A stretch of DNA of 40,600 nt from Pelagibacterales bacterium SAG-MED10 (GCA_014654235.1 JACWDH010000004.1:1-40600); one strand, 5' to 3'; shown: positions 27,217-35,288, numbered from the stretch's first letter. Numbers and translations are program-made. The notes: generated by a model not told the origin, from the letters alone.

Positions 27217-27722
27217 AGATCTTTTGGTCTAATAAACTCTTTAATTAATCCATTATTTTTTATTTCTTTCCATTCAATTAAATCAAAATTAATTTTGGCA
27301 AAGGCAGAGGTTGGAAATTTATAATTTAGTAATTTAAAATGATTATTATTTTGGTTCTTTGTTAAGGCTTTTACTAAATTTCTTACTGTAGGTTCATGGT
27401 TAATTAACAAAATAGATTTATATTTTTTTGGAATTGTTTTAATTAACTCAATAATTCTATCTTCATTTGCTAAATAAAGTTTCTTCGATGAAAAAATTTT
27501 TCTTGGTGTAGTGATTTTTTTTAAAAGTATATTTAAAGTTTTTTTTGTTCTATTTGCACTAGAAACTAATACATAATCAAACTTATAATTTTTTTTAATA
27601 AAAAATTCACAAATTAATTTAGCATTGTTCTTACCTCTTTTACTTAACGGTCTATCAAAATCGTCTAGACTGGGATCACTCCAACTGGATTTTGAGTGAC
27701 GCATGACATATAAATGTAACAT
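27198..27722 (-). CDS. sixA: Phosphohistidine phosphatase SixA-like protein
   Basis: Histidine phosphatase superfamily protein of 174 residues. The catalytic RHSKSSW motif near the N-terminus (LYVMRHSKSSWSD) replaces the RHG of mutases and is characteristic of SixA. A second histidine lies in LLINHEPTVRNL. SixA removes phosphate from phosphohistidine in phosphotransfer or PTS proteins in E. coli. Here it is packed between phoB (3' ends overlap by 19 bases) and ppk, whose start is only 13 bases from the sixA start on the other strand. That placement hints at a link with phosphate signalling, but no target can be read from the sequence. Confidence 0.85.
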   Translation of the reverse strand: MLHLYVMRHSKSSWSDPSLDDFDRPLSKRGKNNAKLICEFFIKKNYKFDYVLVSSANRTKKTLNILLKKITTPRKIFSSKKLYLANEDRIIELIKTIPKKYKSILLINHEPTVRNLVKALTKNQNNNHFKLLNYKFPTSAFAKINFDLIEWKEIKNNGLIKEFIRPKDLQDSKE

Positions 27723-27735
27723 TATTTGTAATTAT

Positions 27736-29895
27736 ATGACTCCATTAAAAAAACAACAGAAACAAGAGTTAAAATCTAAATATATCAACAGAGAATTATC
27801 TTGGCTTAAATTTAATGATAGAGTGTTACTTGAAGCTCAAAATATAGATAATCCACTATATGAAAGAGTAAAATTTCTGTCCATAGCTGGATCTAATTTA
27901 GATGAGTTTTTTATGGTTCGTGTTGCTGGTTTATATAGCCAGATAAAACAAGAGGTAGAGTCGTTAAGTTCGGATGGATTAAATCCAGAAGAACAAATGA
28001 GTGAAGTTGTTCAAGAAACTAAAAATCTTCTTGTTAAACAGAACTTAATTTACAAAAATCTAATTTCACAACTAAAGAAAAATTATATTACTTTAGTGAA
28101 ACCACAAGATCTTAGTAAAAACGAAAAAATCAAACTAAAAAATATTTTTTATGAGGAAATATTTCCTTTACTGACACCTTCAGCTATTGATCCTGCACAT
28201 CCATTTCCGTTCATAGTAAATCAAGGCAGAGCAGTGGTTATGAAACTTAAAAAAAAAAATAAAAAAAGATTATTAAATTCAATCATCGTAATACCCAAAG
28301 CTTTATCAAGATTTATAGAAATAGATGGAGGAAAAAATTACAAAAAATATGTTATTCTTGATGATATAATTAGTTTTTTTTCCTCTGAAATATTTCCAGA
28401 TCACAATCTAGAGAGTAAAATGATATTTAGGGTTATTAGAGATAGTGACGTCGAAATACAAGAGGAAGCTGAAGATCTGGTAAGATCATTTGAATTAGCA
28501 CTCAAGAGAAGAAGAATTGGAGATATAGTTCGTTTAGAAGTAATCAAAAACAGCAATAAAGATTTAATAAAATTTATTACTAATAAATTAGAAGTAAACC
28601 CAGATTATATATACGAAACAGAAGGACTTGTAGGTATTGAAGATATAGATCAAATATGTAAGTTAAAAAACTCTAAACTCAGATTTAAAAATTTTAATCC
28701 TCGAGAAGTAGAAAGATTAAAAGAATTTAATAACAATTTTTTTGATACTATTAAACAAAAAGATTTAGTTGTTCATCACCCCTTTGAAACATTTGATGCC
28801 GTAATTGAATTTTTAAATCAAGCCGCTTATGATAAAAAAGTTATTGCAATAAAACAAACCCTTTATAGAACAACTTTAGACTCACCCATAGTTAAAGCGC
28901 TTATCTCCGCTGCAGAAAATGGAAAAACGGTCACAGCTCTTATTGAAATTAAAGCAAGATTTGATGAAGAGGCCAATATTCAATTAGCTAGAAGTTTAGA
29001 AAAAGCTGGGGTTCAAATTGTTTACGGTTTTGCAAAGTATAAGACACACGCTAAGTCTTCTTTAGTGCTTAGACGAGAACTAGGTAAAATACAAACCTAT
29101 GTTCATTTAGGTACTGGAAATTATCACCCTGTAAATGCAAAAATTTACACAGACTTATCTTTATTCAGCTCCAATAAAAAAATTGCTGGTGATGTAGAAA
29201 AATTTTTTAATTACGTTACAGGTTATTCAAAACCTAGAAATTTAAATAAAATATCAATTTCACCAATTAATCTAAGAATTACTCTTAACAAATGTATAGA
29301 TATAGAAATTTCAAACGCTAAAAAAGGAAAAAAAGCTGAAATATGGGCAAAAATGAACTCTCTGGTTGATCCAATCATCATTGATAAATTTTATGAGGCT
29401 TCAAACGCAGGTGTTAGAATTTATCTTTTTGTAAGAGGAGTCTGCTGTTTGAGACCTGGTGTAAAAGATAAATCTGAAAATATAGTGGTCAAAAGTATGA
29501 TAGGAAGATTTCTTGAACACTCAAGAATATATTGTTTTGCAAATGGAAAAGAGATGCCTAACAGAAATGCAAAAGTTTTTATTTCTTCAGCTGATTTAAT
29601 GCCTAGGAATTTGAATAGAAGAGTTGAACTTCTAGTACCAATTGAAAATTCAACAGTTCATGAACAAATATTAGATCAAATAATGTTAGCAAATTATTTA
29701 GACAACAAGCAAAGTTGGCATTTAGATCCAACTGGAAATTATAAAAAAATTAAATATAGTAAGGATGATTCTTTTTCAGCCCATGAATATTTTATGCATA
29801 ATCCAAGTTTGTCAGGTAGAGGTAAAGCAAAATTAAAAATTCGTCCAAAAAAACTTAATTTGAGATTAATTAAAAATGACACTAAAAGTTCTTAA
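27736..29895 (+). CDS. ppk: Polyphosphate kinase
   Basis: PPK1 makes polyphosphate from ATP; 719 residues. I place the start at the ATG at 27736 (MTPLKKQQKQE), because the domain begins at KYINRELSWLKFNDRVL. An in-frame upstream codon would lie inside sixA. The autophosphorylated histidine is H438 (KTHAKSSLVL) and the second catalytic histidine H595 (EHSRIYCFANG), matching H435 and H592 of the E. coli enzyme as I recall them. The C-terminal SSADLMPRNLNRRVELLVPI block is intact. The gene overlaps ppx by 20 bases, coupling polyphosphate synthesis and breakdown. Confidence 0.96.
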   Translation: MTPLKKQQKQELKSKYINRELSWLKFNDRVLLEAQNIDNPLYERVKFLSIAGSNLDEFFMVRVAGLYSQIKQEVESLSSDGLNPEEQMSEVVQETKNLLVKQNLIYKNLISQLKKNYITLVKPQDLSKNEKIKLKNIFYEEIFPLLTPSAIDPAHPFPFIVNQGRAVVMKLKKKNKKRLLNSIIVIPKALSRFIEIDGGKNYKKYVILDDIISFFSSEIFPDHNLESKMIFRVIRDSDVEIQEEAEDLVRSFELALKRRRIGDIVRLEVIKNSNKDLIKFITNKLEVNPDYIYETEGLVGIEDIDQICKLKNSKLRFKNFNPREVERLKEFNNNFFDTIKQKDLVVHHPFETFDAVIEFLNQAAYDKKVIAIKQTLYRTTLDSPIVKALISAAENGKTVTALIEIKARFDEEANIQLARSLEKAGVQIVYGFAKYKTHAKSSLVLRRELGKIQTYVHLGTGNYHPVNAKIYTDLSLFSSNKKIAGDVEKFFNYVTGYSKPRNLNKISISPINLRITLNKCIDIEISNAKKGKKAEIWAKMNSLVDPIIIDKFYEASNAGVRIYLFVRGVCCLRPGVKDKSENIVVKSMIGRFLEHSRIYCFANGKEMPNRNAKVFISSADLMPRNLNRRVELLVPIENSTVHEQILDQIMLANYLDNKQSWHLDPTGNYKKIKYSKDDSFSAHEYFMHNPSLSGRGKAKLKIRPKKLNLRLIKNDTKSS

Positions 29896-31384
29896 AACAA
29901 ATCCAAATTTAAAGTTAAAGCAAGCGAAACTTGCTATAATTGATATAGGTTCAAATTCAATTAGAATGCTAATTTATGATGATTTTACCTCGTCTAGAGT
30001 TCCTTTTTTTAACGAAAAAGCTGTATGTGAACTTGGTAAAAATTTAGATAAATCTAGAAAGTTGCACCATTCTGGAAAAATATATGCTCTTAAAGTACTA
30101 AAGAGATTTTCAGAAATTTTAAATGTATCACAAATTACAAATGTAAAAATCATAGCAACTGCAGTTCTCAGAGAAGCTTCGGATGCCAGGCCTTTTACTG
30201 AAGAGGTTGAAAAATTATTTCAAAAAAAAATAGAAATTCTTAGTGGTGATCAAGAAGCGGAATGTGCAGCTGAAGGTGTAAAAATAGGTTTTGAAAATGT
30301 TGATGGTCTTGTTGCTGATTTAGGTGGAGGTAGTTTAGAATTGGCTAGAGTTGAAAATAATGTAATCACTAATAAAACCTCCTTACCCCTTGGTGTTTTA
30401 AGATTAATTAATAATCCAATAGTTAAAAAAAGAAATTTATCAAAATACATTAAAAATTTATTTGCTGATGAAAAATGGTTATCCAAGAAAAAATTTAAAA
30501 ATTTATATTTAGTTGGAGGTACATGGAGAGCTTTATTTAAACTTCATTTATTTCAGAATGAATACCCCGTTCATATTATTCATCAATATTCGATTGACAA
30601 TGATAGATTAACAAAATTTTTAGATAAAATCTCATCTTTTAGTAAGTCAAAATTAAAAACTGTAGAATATATTTCCAAATCTAGAACTCAATATTTGCCG
30701 TATAGTTCGATAATTTTAAACGAGATAATAAATTTAACTAATCCTAAAAAAATCGTATGTTCTATAAGTGGTTTGAGGGAAGGAGCTTTAGTAAAAGAAC
30801 ATTTTAAAGATTTTGAAAATTCAGTAATGTTTAGCAAGTCACTAGACCATATTGCAAAAAAAAGAGGTGATTTAGGATTAACATTTAAAAAATATTATGA
30901 TTTTATTAAGCCTGTTTTTGAGGGTAATGAGCACTATAATAAAAAATTATTAAACCTAGCATGTGTTTTAAGCCATATGGACTGGGGACTTGGCGCTTTT
31001 CAAAAGGCAGAATTAGTTTTTCAAGAAACTCTTAATACACCTTTGCTTAAACTAACACATAAAGAAAGAATTCAAATAGCACTCTCATGTTACTGGAGAT
31101 ATTGCAGCATCAAATATAATCCTAAGATTGAATATTTAACTTTTTTGAACAATAACGAAATCTTTTCAAGTAAACAAGTAGGTTCAGCTTTAAGATTTGC
31201 ACACGCACTAACATCAATATCAACAATTTTTTTAGAGGAATTTAAATTATATAAAAGAGGCAACTCTGTTTTTTTGAAAATACCTTCTCATCATCAAGAA
31301 ATAATTTCCAAACAAGTTACAAAAAAGTTTAAAGCCCTAGCAAGAGAATTATTTTTAGAACCTAGAGTAATTTATTCAAATTAA
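29876..31384 (+). CDS. ppx: Exopolyphosphatase (Ppx/GppA family)
   Basis: A 502-residue actin-like (ASKHA) phosphatase that removes terminal phosphates from polyphosphate or hydrolyses pppGpp. Motifs are AIIDIGSNSIRMLIYD at the N-terminus, ATAVLREASDARPF, the phosphate loop VADLGGGSLELARV and VGGTWRAL. The C-terminal half is an HD-like helical region (LSHMDWGLGAFQKAE). The start overlaps ppk by 20 bases. The 104-base gap that follows before the convergent Nudix gene holds only AT-rich sequence and part of a stem-loop. Confidence 0.93.
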   Translation: MTLKVLKTNPNLKLKQAKLAIIDIGSNSIRMLIYDDFTSSRVPFFNEKAVCELGKNLDKSRKLHHSGKIYALKVLKRFSEILNVSQITNVKIIATAVLREASDARPFTEEVEKLFQKKIEILSGDQEAECAAEGVKIGFENVDGLVADLGGGSLELARVENNVITNKTSLPLGVLRLINNPIVKKRNLSKYIKNLFADEKWLSKKKFKNLYLVGGTWRALFKLHLFQNEYPVHIIHQYSIDNDRLTKFLDKISSFSKSKLKTVEYISKSRTQYLPYSSIILNEIINLTNPKKIVCSISGLREGALVKEHFKDFENSVMFSKSLDHIAKKRGDLGLTFKKYYDFIKPVFEGNEHYNKKLLNLACVLSHMDWGLGAFQKAELVFQETLNTPLLKLTHKERIQIALSCYWRYCSIKYNPKIEYLTFLNNNEIFSSKQVGSALRFAHALTSISTIFLEEFKLYKRGNSVFLKIPSHHQEIISKQVTKKFKALARELFLEPRVIYSN

Positions 31385-31481
31385 TTTAAATTTTTTTAAA
31401 ATAAATTTAAGATTTTAATAATATAATTGAAACAATTTTTTACTAAAATATATATGTTTTAAGTTTATTCTTCTCTTATGT

Positions 31482-31506
31482 GGGGTGCTTACTTAGTAGG
31501 CACCCC
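31482..31506. terminator. Stem-loop at the 3' end of the Nudix gene, between convergent genes
   Basis: GGGGTGC pairs with GCACCCC around an 11-base loop that contains the Nudix stop codon. There is no U tract on either side. It is one of the few GC-rich patches in the region and resembles the other U-less hairpin at 14571-14604, also between convergent genes, so a role at transcript 3' ends is plausible. Confidence 0.4.
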
Positions 31507-31980
31507 TATAACTTTAAGAAATGATGCTATATGAGAGGCATTACAAAATTTATCTTTAAGAATTAACTTATTTATTTTATCTTTAGATAGTAAATGTATC
31601 TTAATACCTTTCTCAGACTCCTTTTTTTTAACTATATTATTTGAATAATAACAGTAGATTTTAGTTGTTAGTCTTCCTGGCTCACAATTTATTGTGAATA
31701 TTTTTTTCGGTGTACCTAATATTTTATATCCTGTCTCCTCATAAAATTCTCTACAAGCTGCACTTAAAGGATTTTCTCCTTTATCAATTATACCAGATGG
31801 AAATTCATAGGTGACTTTACTAACTGGGACTCTTTTCTGACTTACTACAACAAATTTATCTTTTTTAATTTTACATACTATCAAGGATAAATTAGCTGTT
31901 TTTAAAAAATGATAATAACCTTTTTTTTTATATGGTTTATTAATTAGTTTTATATTGTTTGTTAAATTAATATTTTTCAT
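31489..31980 (-). CDS. Nudix hydrolase
   Basis: A 163-residue protein with a perfect Nudix box at residues 63-85: G63-x5-E69-x7-R77-E78-F-x-E81-E82-x-G84-Y85 (GIIDKGENPLSAACREFYEE). Upstream of it lies QKRVPVSKVTYEFPSG, which resembles ADP-ribose pyrophosphatases, where the E-x-PAG string precedes the box. The family cleaves nucleoside diphosphates linked to another group. The substrate cannot be fixed; ADP-ribose or a sugar nucleotide is likeliest. It lies 59 bases downstream of the TPR gene on the same strand. Confidence 0.88.
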   Translation of the reverse strand: MKNINLTNNIKLINKPYKKKGYYHFLKTANLSLIVCKIKKDKFVVVSQKRVPVSKVTYEFPSGIIDKGENPLSAACREFYEETGYKILGTPKKIFTINCEPGRLTTKIYCYYSNNIVKKKESEKGIKIHLLSKDKINKLILKDKFCNASHIASFLKVIGVPTK

Positions 31981-32039
31981 GCATCTATAACATATTTTTA
32001 TTTGACTAATATTAAAGTTTTTTTTAATCCTGAAATGAA

Positions 32040-32591
32040 TTAGATTATTTTTTCTGAAATTAATTTGGAAATTCTTGGTATTAGTTCCATAGTATTGCTG
32101 TTCATTGGATTAATATATGAAGATTCAAGAAAGCTACTATATGCTTTTTCGTACTCTTTCATTTCCATATATACTTGTCCTTTCCCGATTAAAGCACCAA
32201 AATGTCTTTTTTCGAGTTTTAATACAATATCAATATCCTTTAATGCATTTTTATGTTTGCCCATTAAATACAAAGTGGTTGCTCGTCTATTCCAAGCCTC
32301 TGCCCAATTAGGGTCTTTATCAATAATTTTACTAAAAATATTGTAAGCTTTTAAATAATTTCTATTTTGGACGAACCTAGATCCTTCTTTTAAGTCTATT
32401 GTTAATTGGAAGTTAGTTGGATGTGTCTCCCATAATCTCCATATCTTATTTTCAAGTATTTTAGATTGTTTTTGCGAATTACATTCCTTTAACTGAATAA
32501 AAAGTTTATTTAATTTTGTATTTGTAGTCTCAGCATTTAAACTCAAAGTTGAGAATATAATTATAAATAAAACGTAATAGTATTTTTTCAT
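32040..32591 (-). CDS. Exported tetratricopeptide-repeat protein
   Basis: A 183-residue protein with an N-terminal signal peptide (YYYVLFIIIFSTLSLNAE, cut near residue 20). TPR units are visible: YLKAYNIFSKIIDKDPNWAEAW, NRRATTLYLMGKHKNALKDI and GKGQVYMEMKEYEKAYSSF, each with the spaced W/A/G/Y/A pattern. Such proteins act as periplasmic scaffolds; the partner is unknown. A single Cys (ECNSQKQ) lies too far in for a lipobox. It diverges from phnX across a 145-base gap containing four Pho-type repeats, which point the other way. Confidence 0.85.
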   Translation of the reverse strand: MKKYYYVLFIIIFSTLSLNAETTNTKLNKLFIQLKECNSQKQSKILENKIWRLWETHPTNFQLTIDLKEGSRFVQNRNYLKAYNIFSKIIDKDPNWAEAWNRRATTLYLMGKHKNALKDIDIVLKLEKRHFGALIGKGQVYMEMKEYEKAYSSFLESSYINPMNSNTMELIPRISKLISEKII

Positions 32592-32592
32592 A

Positions 32593-32631
32593 TGTAATAA
32601 ATTTGTAATATTTTTGTAACATTAATGAAAC
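32593..32631 (+). promoter_or_regulatory. Double Pho box (four repeats) upstream of phnX
   Basis: TGTAAT (32593), TGTAAT (32604), TGTAAC (32615) and TGAAAC (32626) repeat with an exact 11-base period, the longest and cleanest array in the window, oriented toward phnX. A TATAAA at 32646-32651, 14 bases further on, is a likely -10 element. Two PhoB dimers could bind side by side. Confidence 0.8.
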
Positions 32632-32736
32632 AATAAGAAAAATTCTATAAAGACAATAAAATTAAGAATTTCTAACAAATAAAAGGTATAAGCAACATTT
32701 GTTCTCCAAATTTAACTAATTTGATTCGAAAATTAA

Positions 32737-33531
32737 ATGAAAAATACAAAAATAGAGGCAATTGTTTTTGATCTAGCTGGCACTCTAATAGATTTTGGAA
32801 GTCAAGCACCATCTAAAGTTCTTATTCATATTTTTAACGATAATGGAATACCAATAACTAGAAAAGAAGCTATTGGTCCTATGGGCATTGAAAAAAGAGC
32901 ACATATAAGTCAATTAATCTATTCAAAGAAAATAAATCTACTGTGGAAAAAAAAGTATAAAAAAAAACCCAGTAAGAATGATATAGATAAATTATTTAAA
33001 CTTTTTAATCCTGAGCTTAAAAAAATTATTAAAAAACACTCTAAATTAATTACAGGGAGTAAAAAAACTATTGAATTTATAAAAAATAAAAAAATTAAAA
33101 TAGCTACAAATACTGGATACTCTGATGATATTTTAAAAATTATATTGTCAGAATTAAAAAAACAAAAATTTACACCAGACATTTCATATGGTTCTTCATA
33201 TGCAAAAATTGGAAGACCAACAGCAGAGATAATATACAAAATTTTTTCTGACCTAAATATAACAAAGGGATCAAGTTGTATAAAAGTAGACGATACTATT
33301 CCTGGACTATTAGAAGGAGTAAATGCTGGGATGTGGGCAGTAGGTGTCATATTTTCAGGTAATGAATTTGGTAAAACAGAGGACGAATTTAATAAACTAT
33401 CTTACAAAGATAAATCTAAATTTAGAAAAATGATCAAGAATAAATTTAAAAAAGTTGGTGCTGACTATGTAATAGATACAATTAAAGATTTACCTAAAGT
33501 AATTAAATTAATTGAGAAAAGAATTACGTAA
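32737..33531 (+). CDS. phnX: Phosphonoacetaldehyde hydrolase (phosphonatase)
   Basis: HAD-superfamily phosphonatase of 264 residues that cleaves the C-P bond of phosphonoacetaldehyde to acetaldehyde and phosphate. The diagnostic residues fit PhnX: nucleophile D12 followed by Ala14 instead of the usual second Asp (VFDLAGTLID), and the Schiff-base lysine K53 in PMGIEKRAHI. Other family strings are NTGYSDDILK, KIGRPTAEIIY, VDDTIPGLLEGVNAGMW and SGNEFG. Length and residue numbering match the Bacillus enzyme. No 2-aminoethylphosphonate transaminase (phnW) or pbfA is in the window to make the substrate. A four-repeat Pho box precedes the gene, and it converges on aqpS with two bases between stops. 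Confidence 0.88.
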   Translation: MKNTKIEAIVFDLAGTLIDFGSQAPSKVLIHIFNDNGIPITRKEAIGPMGIEKRAHISQLIYSKKINLLWKKKYKKKPSKNDIDKLFKLFNPELKKIIKKHSKLITGSKKTIEFIKNKKIKIATNTGYSDDILKIILSELKKQKFTPDISYGSSYAKIGRPTAEIIYKIFSDLNITKGSSCIKVDDTIPGLLEGVNAGMWAVGVIFSGNEFGKTEDEFNKLSYKDKSKFRKMIKNKFKKVGADYVIDTIKDLPKVIKLIEKRIT

Positions 33532-33533
33532 AA

Positions 33534-34193
33534 TCACCTATTGAAAAGCATTTTTTTAACCACAAATATTGCTAACATTGCACCTAGTAACTCTGCAATA
33601 ATAAATAAGGGTGTATTTAAATAATTGATACCAGTAAATGTGTCTGTAAAGGTTCTAGCTATAGCAACGGCAGGATTTGCAAATGAGGTTGATGAAGTAA
33701 ACCAGTATCCTGCGGTTATGTAGAATCCAACACACGCAGCGGTTACAACTTTTCCACTTTTCATTGATCCAAAAATTACTAAAATTAATCCAAACGTAGC
33801 TACTATTTCTGCAACAAATATATAAATACCATCTCTAGTTTTTGATGATAATTCATATATAGGTAATTCAAAAAAAAAATTTGCTAATCCCACACCTACA
33901 AGGCAACCTGATATTTGTGAAAAAATATAAATATGAATTAATTTAAATTTTAATTTTCCTGTAAAAACCATACTTAAACTTACAAATGGATTAAAATGAG
34001 CTCCTGATATATCAGAAAACACCGTTATAAGAACAAATAAACCTGCTCCTGTTGCAATTGTATTAGCCAATAACATAACTGCAAAATCGTCTGTAAGATT
34101 TTGAGCCATTATTCCAGAACCAACAACTATCATCACCAGGAAACAACTACCCAAGAATTCACTATAGATTATTTTTTTTTTGCTATCTTTCAT
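33534..34193 (-). CDS. aqpS: Aquaglyceroporin-family channel (AqpS-like)
   Basis: MIP-family channel of about 219 residues with six hydrophobic helices and both half-helix NPA-type motifs: NPF in GAHFNPFVSLSM and NPA in FANPAVAIART. The NPF variant and the adjacent arsenate reductase recall AqpS of rhizobia, which lets arsenite leave the cell after reduction. I start it at the ATG at 34193 (MKDSKKKIIYSEFLGS) because this gives the usual N-terminus; another ATG at 34211 would add six residues. Either start overlaps the end of arsC, so the pair is an operon. Confidence 0.85.
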   Translation of the reverse strand: MKDSKKKIIYSEFLGSCFLVMIVVGSGIMAQNLTDDFAVMLLANTIATGAGLFVLITVFSDISGAHFNPFVSLSMVFTGKLKFKLIHIYIFSQISGCLVGVGLANFFFELPIYELSSKTRDGIYIFVAEIVATFGLILVIFGSMKSGKVVTAACVGFYITAGYWFTSSTSFANPAVAIARTFTDTFTGINYLNTPLFIIAELLGAMLAIFVVKKMLFNR

Positions 34194-34638
34194 AATTTTT
34201 AATCCATTCATTAATTCTAGTTTCTAGGTTAGAATAAGTTTTATGTATTTCTAATGAAATTAGTTCCTCTTTATTTGTTTTTTCACTATTTTCTAATTCA
34301 TTAATAATATGAACAGGATCTTCAATATCCCAATGTATTATTTTTTCTGGAGATGGCCACACTGGACAAACTTCATTACTAGCATTGTTACATACAGTAA
34401 ATACCTGGTCAAATTTTGTTTTTTCATCTAAAAATTTATTGAAGTTTTTTGATGATAGATTTTTTGTTTCAAAATTATTTTCATTAAGATACTTGATGAC
34501 ATATTTATTAATTATTCCAGATGGTTTGCTACCTGCACTATAACCAGCGAATTTATCCTTGTGATATTTATTAACTACACTTTCAGCTAATATGCTTCTA
34601 TGAGAATTTCCTGTACAAACAAATAAAAGTTTTTTCAT
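34183..34638 (-). CDS. arsC: Arsenate reductase, low-molecular-weight phosphatase type
   Basis: A 151-residue thioredoxin-coupled arsenate reductase. The phosphatase loop is C8-x5-R14 (VCTGNSHRS), and the resolving cysteines are C83 and C91 in FTVCNNASNEVCPVWP, which separate ArsC from ordinary tyrosine phosphatases. The enzyme reduces arsenate to arsenite, which the adjoining aquaglyceroporin can release. Its gene overlaps aqpS and diverges from the PhnZ-like gene. Its location within the phosphate genes fits a need to handle arsenate that enters through phosphate transporters. Confidence 0.93.
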   Translation of the reverse strand: MKKLLFVCTGNSHRSILAESVVNKYHKDKFAGYSAGSKPSGIINKYVIKYLNENNFETKNLSSKNFNKFLDEKTKFDQVFTVCNNASNEVCPVWPSPEKIIHWDIEDPVHIINELENSEKTNKEELISLEIHKTYSNLETRINEWIKNYER

Positions 34639-34697
34639 TATTAACTTTTATAAATATAAATAATTTTTGCTAGAGTTATTGATCATTAAATCAAAAT

Positions 34698-34714
34698 TGT
34701 AACAAAACTGAAAC
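34698..34714 (+). promoter_or_regulatory. Candidate Pho box (two repeats) upstream of the PhnZ-like gene
   Basis: TGTAAC (34698) and TGAAAC (34709) are 11 bases apart and point toward the gene starting at 34737. The AT-rich stretch after them (TAATTTAATAAAT) would serve as -10, giving a very short leader and no Shine-Dalgarno site. Confidence 0.6.
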
Positions 34715-34736
34715 ATTAGTAATTTAATAAATTATT

Positions 34737-35288
34737 ATGCATGCGATTTCTAGCATTAATAAATTATTTAAAATTATAGAAAATATTGGGTCTGATAAAC
34801 AATATGGAAATGAAAAAGTTTCACAACTTGAACATGCAATTCAATGTGGATTATTGGCAAAAAAAAATAATGAGAGTGATTTTTTCATTACTGCTGCTTT
34901 GTTTCATGATATTGGTCACCTAATCATCAATGATAAAGAGGCTATAAAAAAAGGAATAGATAAAAAACATGAAAACTCTGGATCTCTTTTTCTATCTAAA
35001 TTTTTCCCTGATGATGTTACAAGATTAATAAAAGGACATGTTCCGGCTAAAAGATATTTGGTTTATTGTGAAAATGGTTATTATGAATCTTTATCTATTG
35101 CTTCAAAACGAAGTTTAGATGTCCAAGGAGGAAGTTTTTCTAAAGAGGAAGCAAACGAATTTATTAAACAACCTTTTATGCAAGATGCAGTTAGATTAAG
35201 AAAATATGATGATCTTGCTAAAATTGAAAATTTAGAAATTCCAAATATAAATTATTTTTACAAACACGTAGAGAGAAGCTTTAAATAA
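34737..35288 (+). CDS. HD-domain mixed-valent diiron oxygenase, PhnZ/TmpB-like C-P bond cleaving enzyme
   Basis: A 183-residue HD protein closely resembling PhnZ and TmpB, which oxidatively cleave alpha-hydroxyphosphonates. The full set of six expected iron ligands is present: H33 (SQLEHAIQ), H57-D58 (FHDIGH), H78 (KKHENSG), H101 (GHVPAKRYL) and D158 (RLRKYDDLAK). The Y-x2-E pair of the PhnZ lid (Tyr24/Glu27 as I recall) appears as Y23 and E26. The phosphonate-binding string HVPAKRYLV is also shared. No PhnY/TmpA 2-oxoglutarate hydroxylase is in the window to supply the hydroxylated substrate. A two-repeat Pho box precedes it. Its stop overlaps the convergent MFS gene by eight bases. Confidence 0.85.
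   Translation: MHAISSINKLFKIIENIGSDKQYGNEKVSQLEHAIQCGLLAKKNNESDFFITAALFHDIGHLIINDKEAIKKGIDKKHENSGSLFLSKFFPDDVTRLIKGHVPAKRYLVYCENGYYESLSIASKRSLDVQGGSFSKEEANEFIKQPFMQDAVRLRKYDDLAKIENLEIPNINYFYKHVERSFK

Noticed and set aside
27715-27732. TGTAAC and TGTAAT between sixA and ppk, looking like another Pho box
   Set aside because: The spacing is 12 bases, not 11, so the two sites would not be in helical phase like the others, and the first overlaps the sixA start codon. It is kept only as a near miss.
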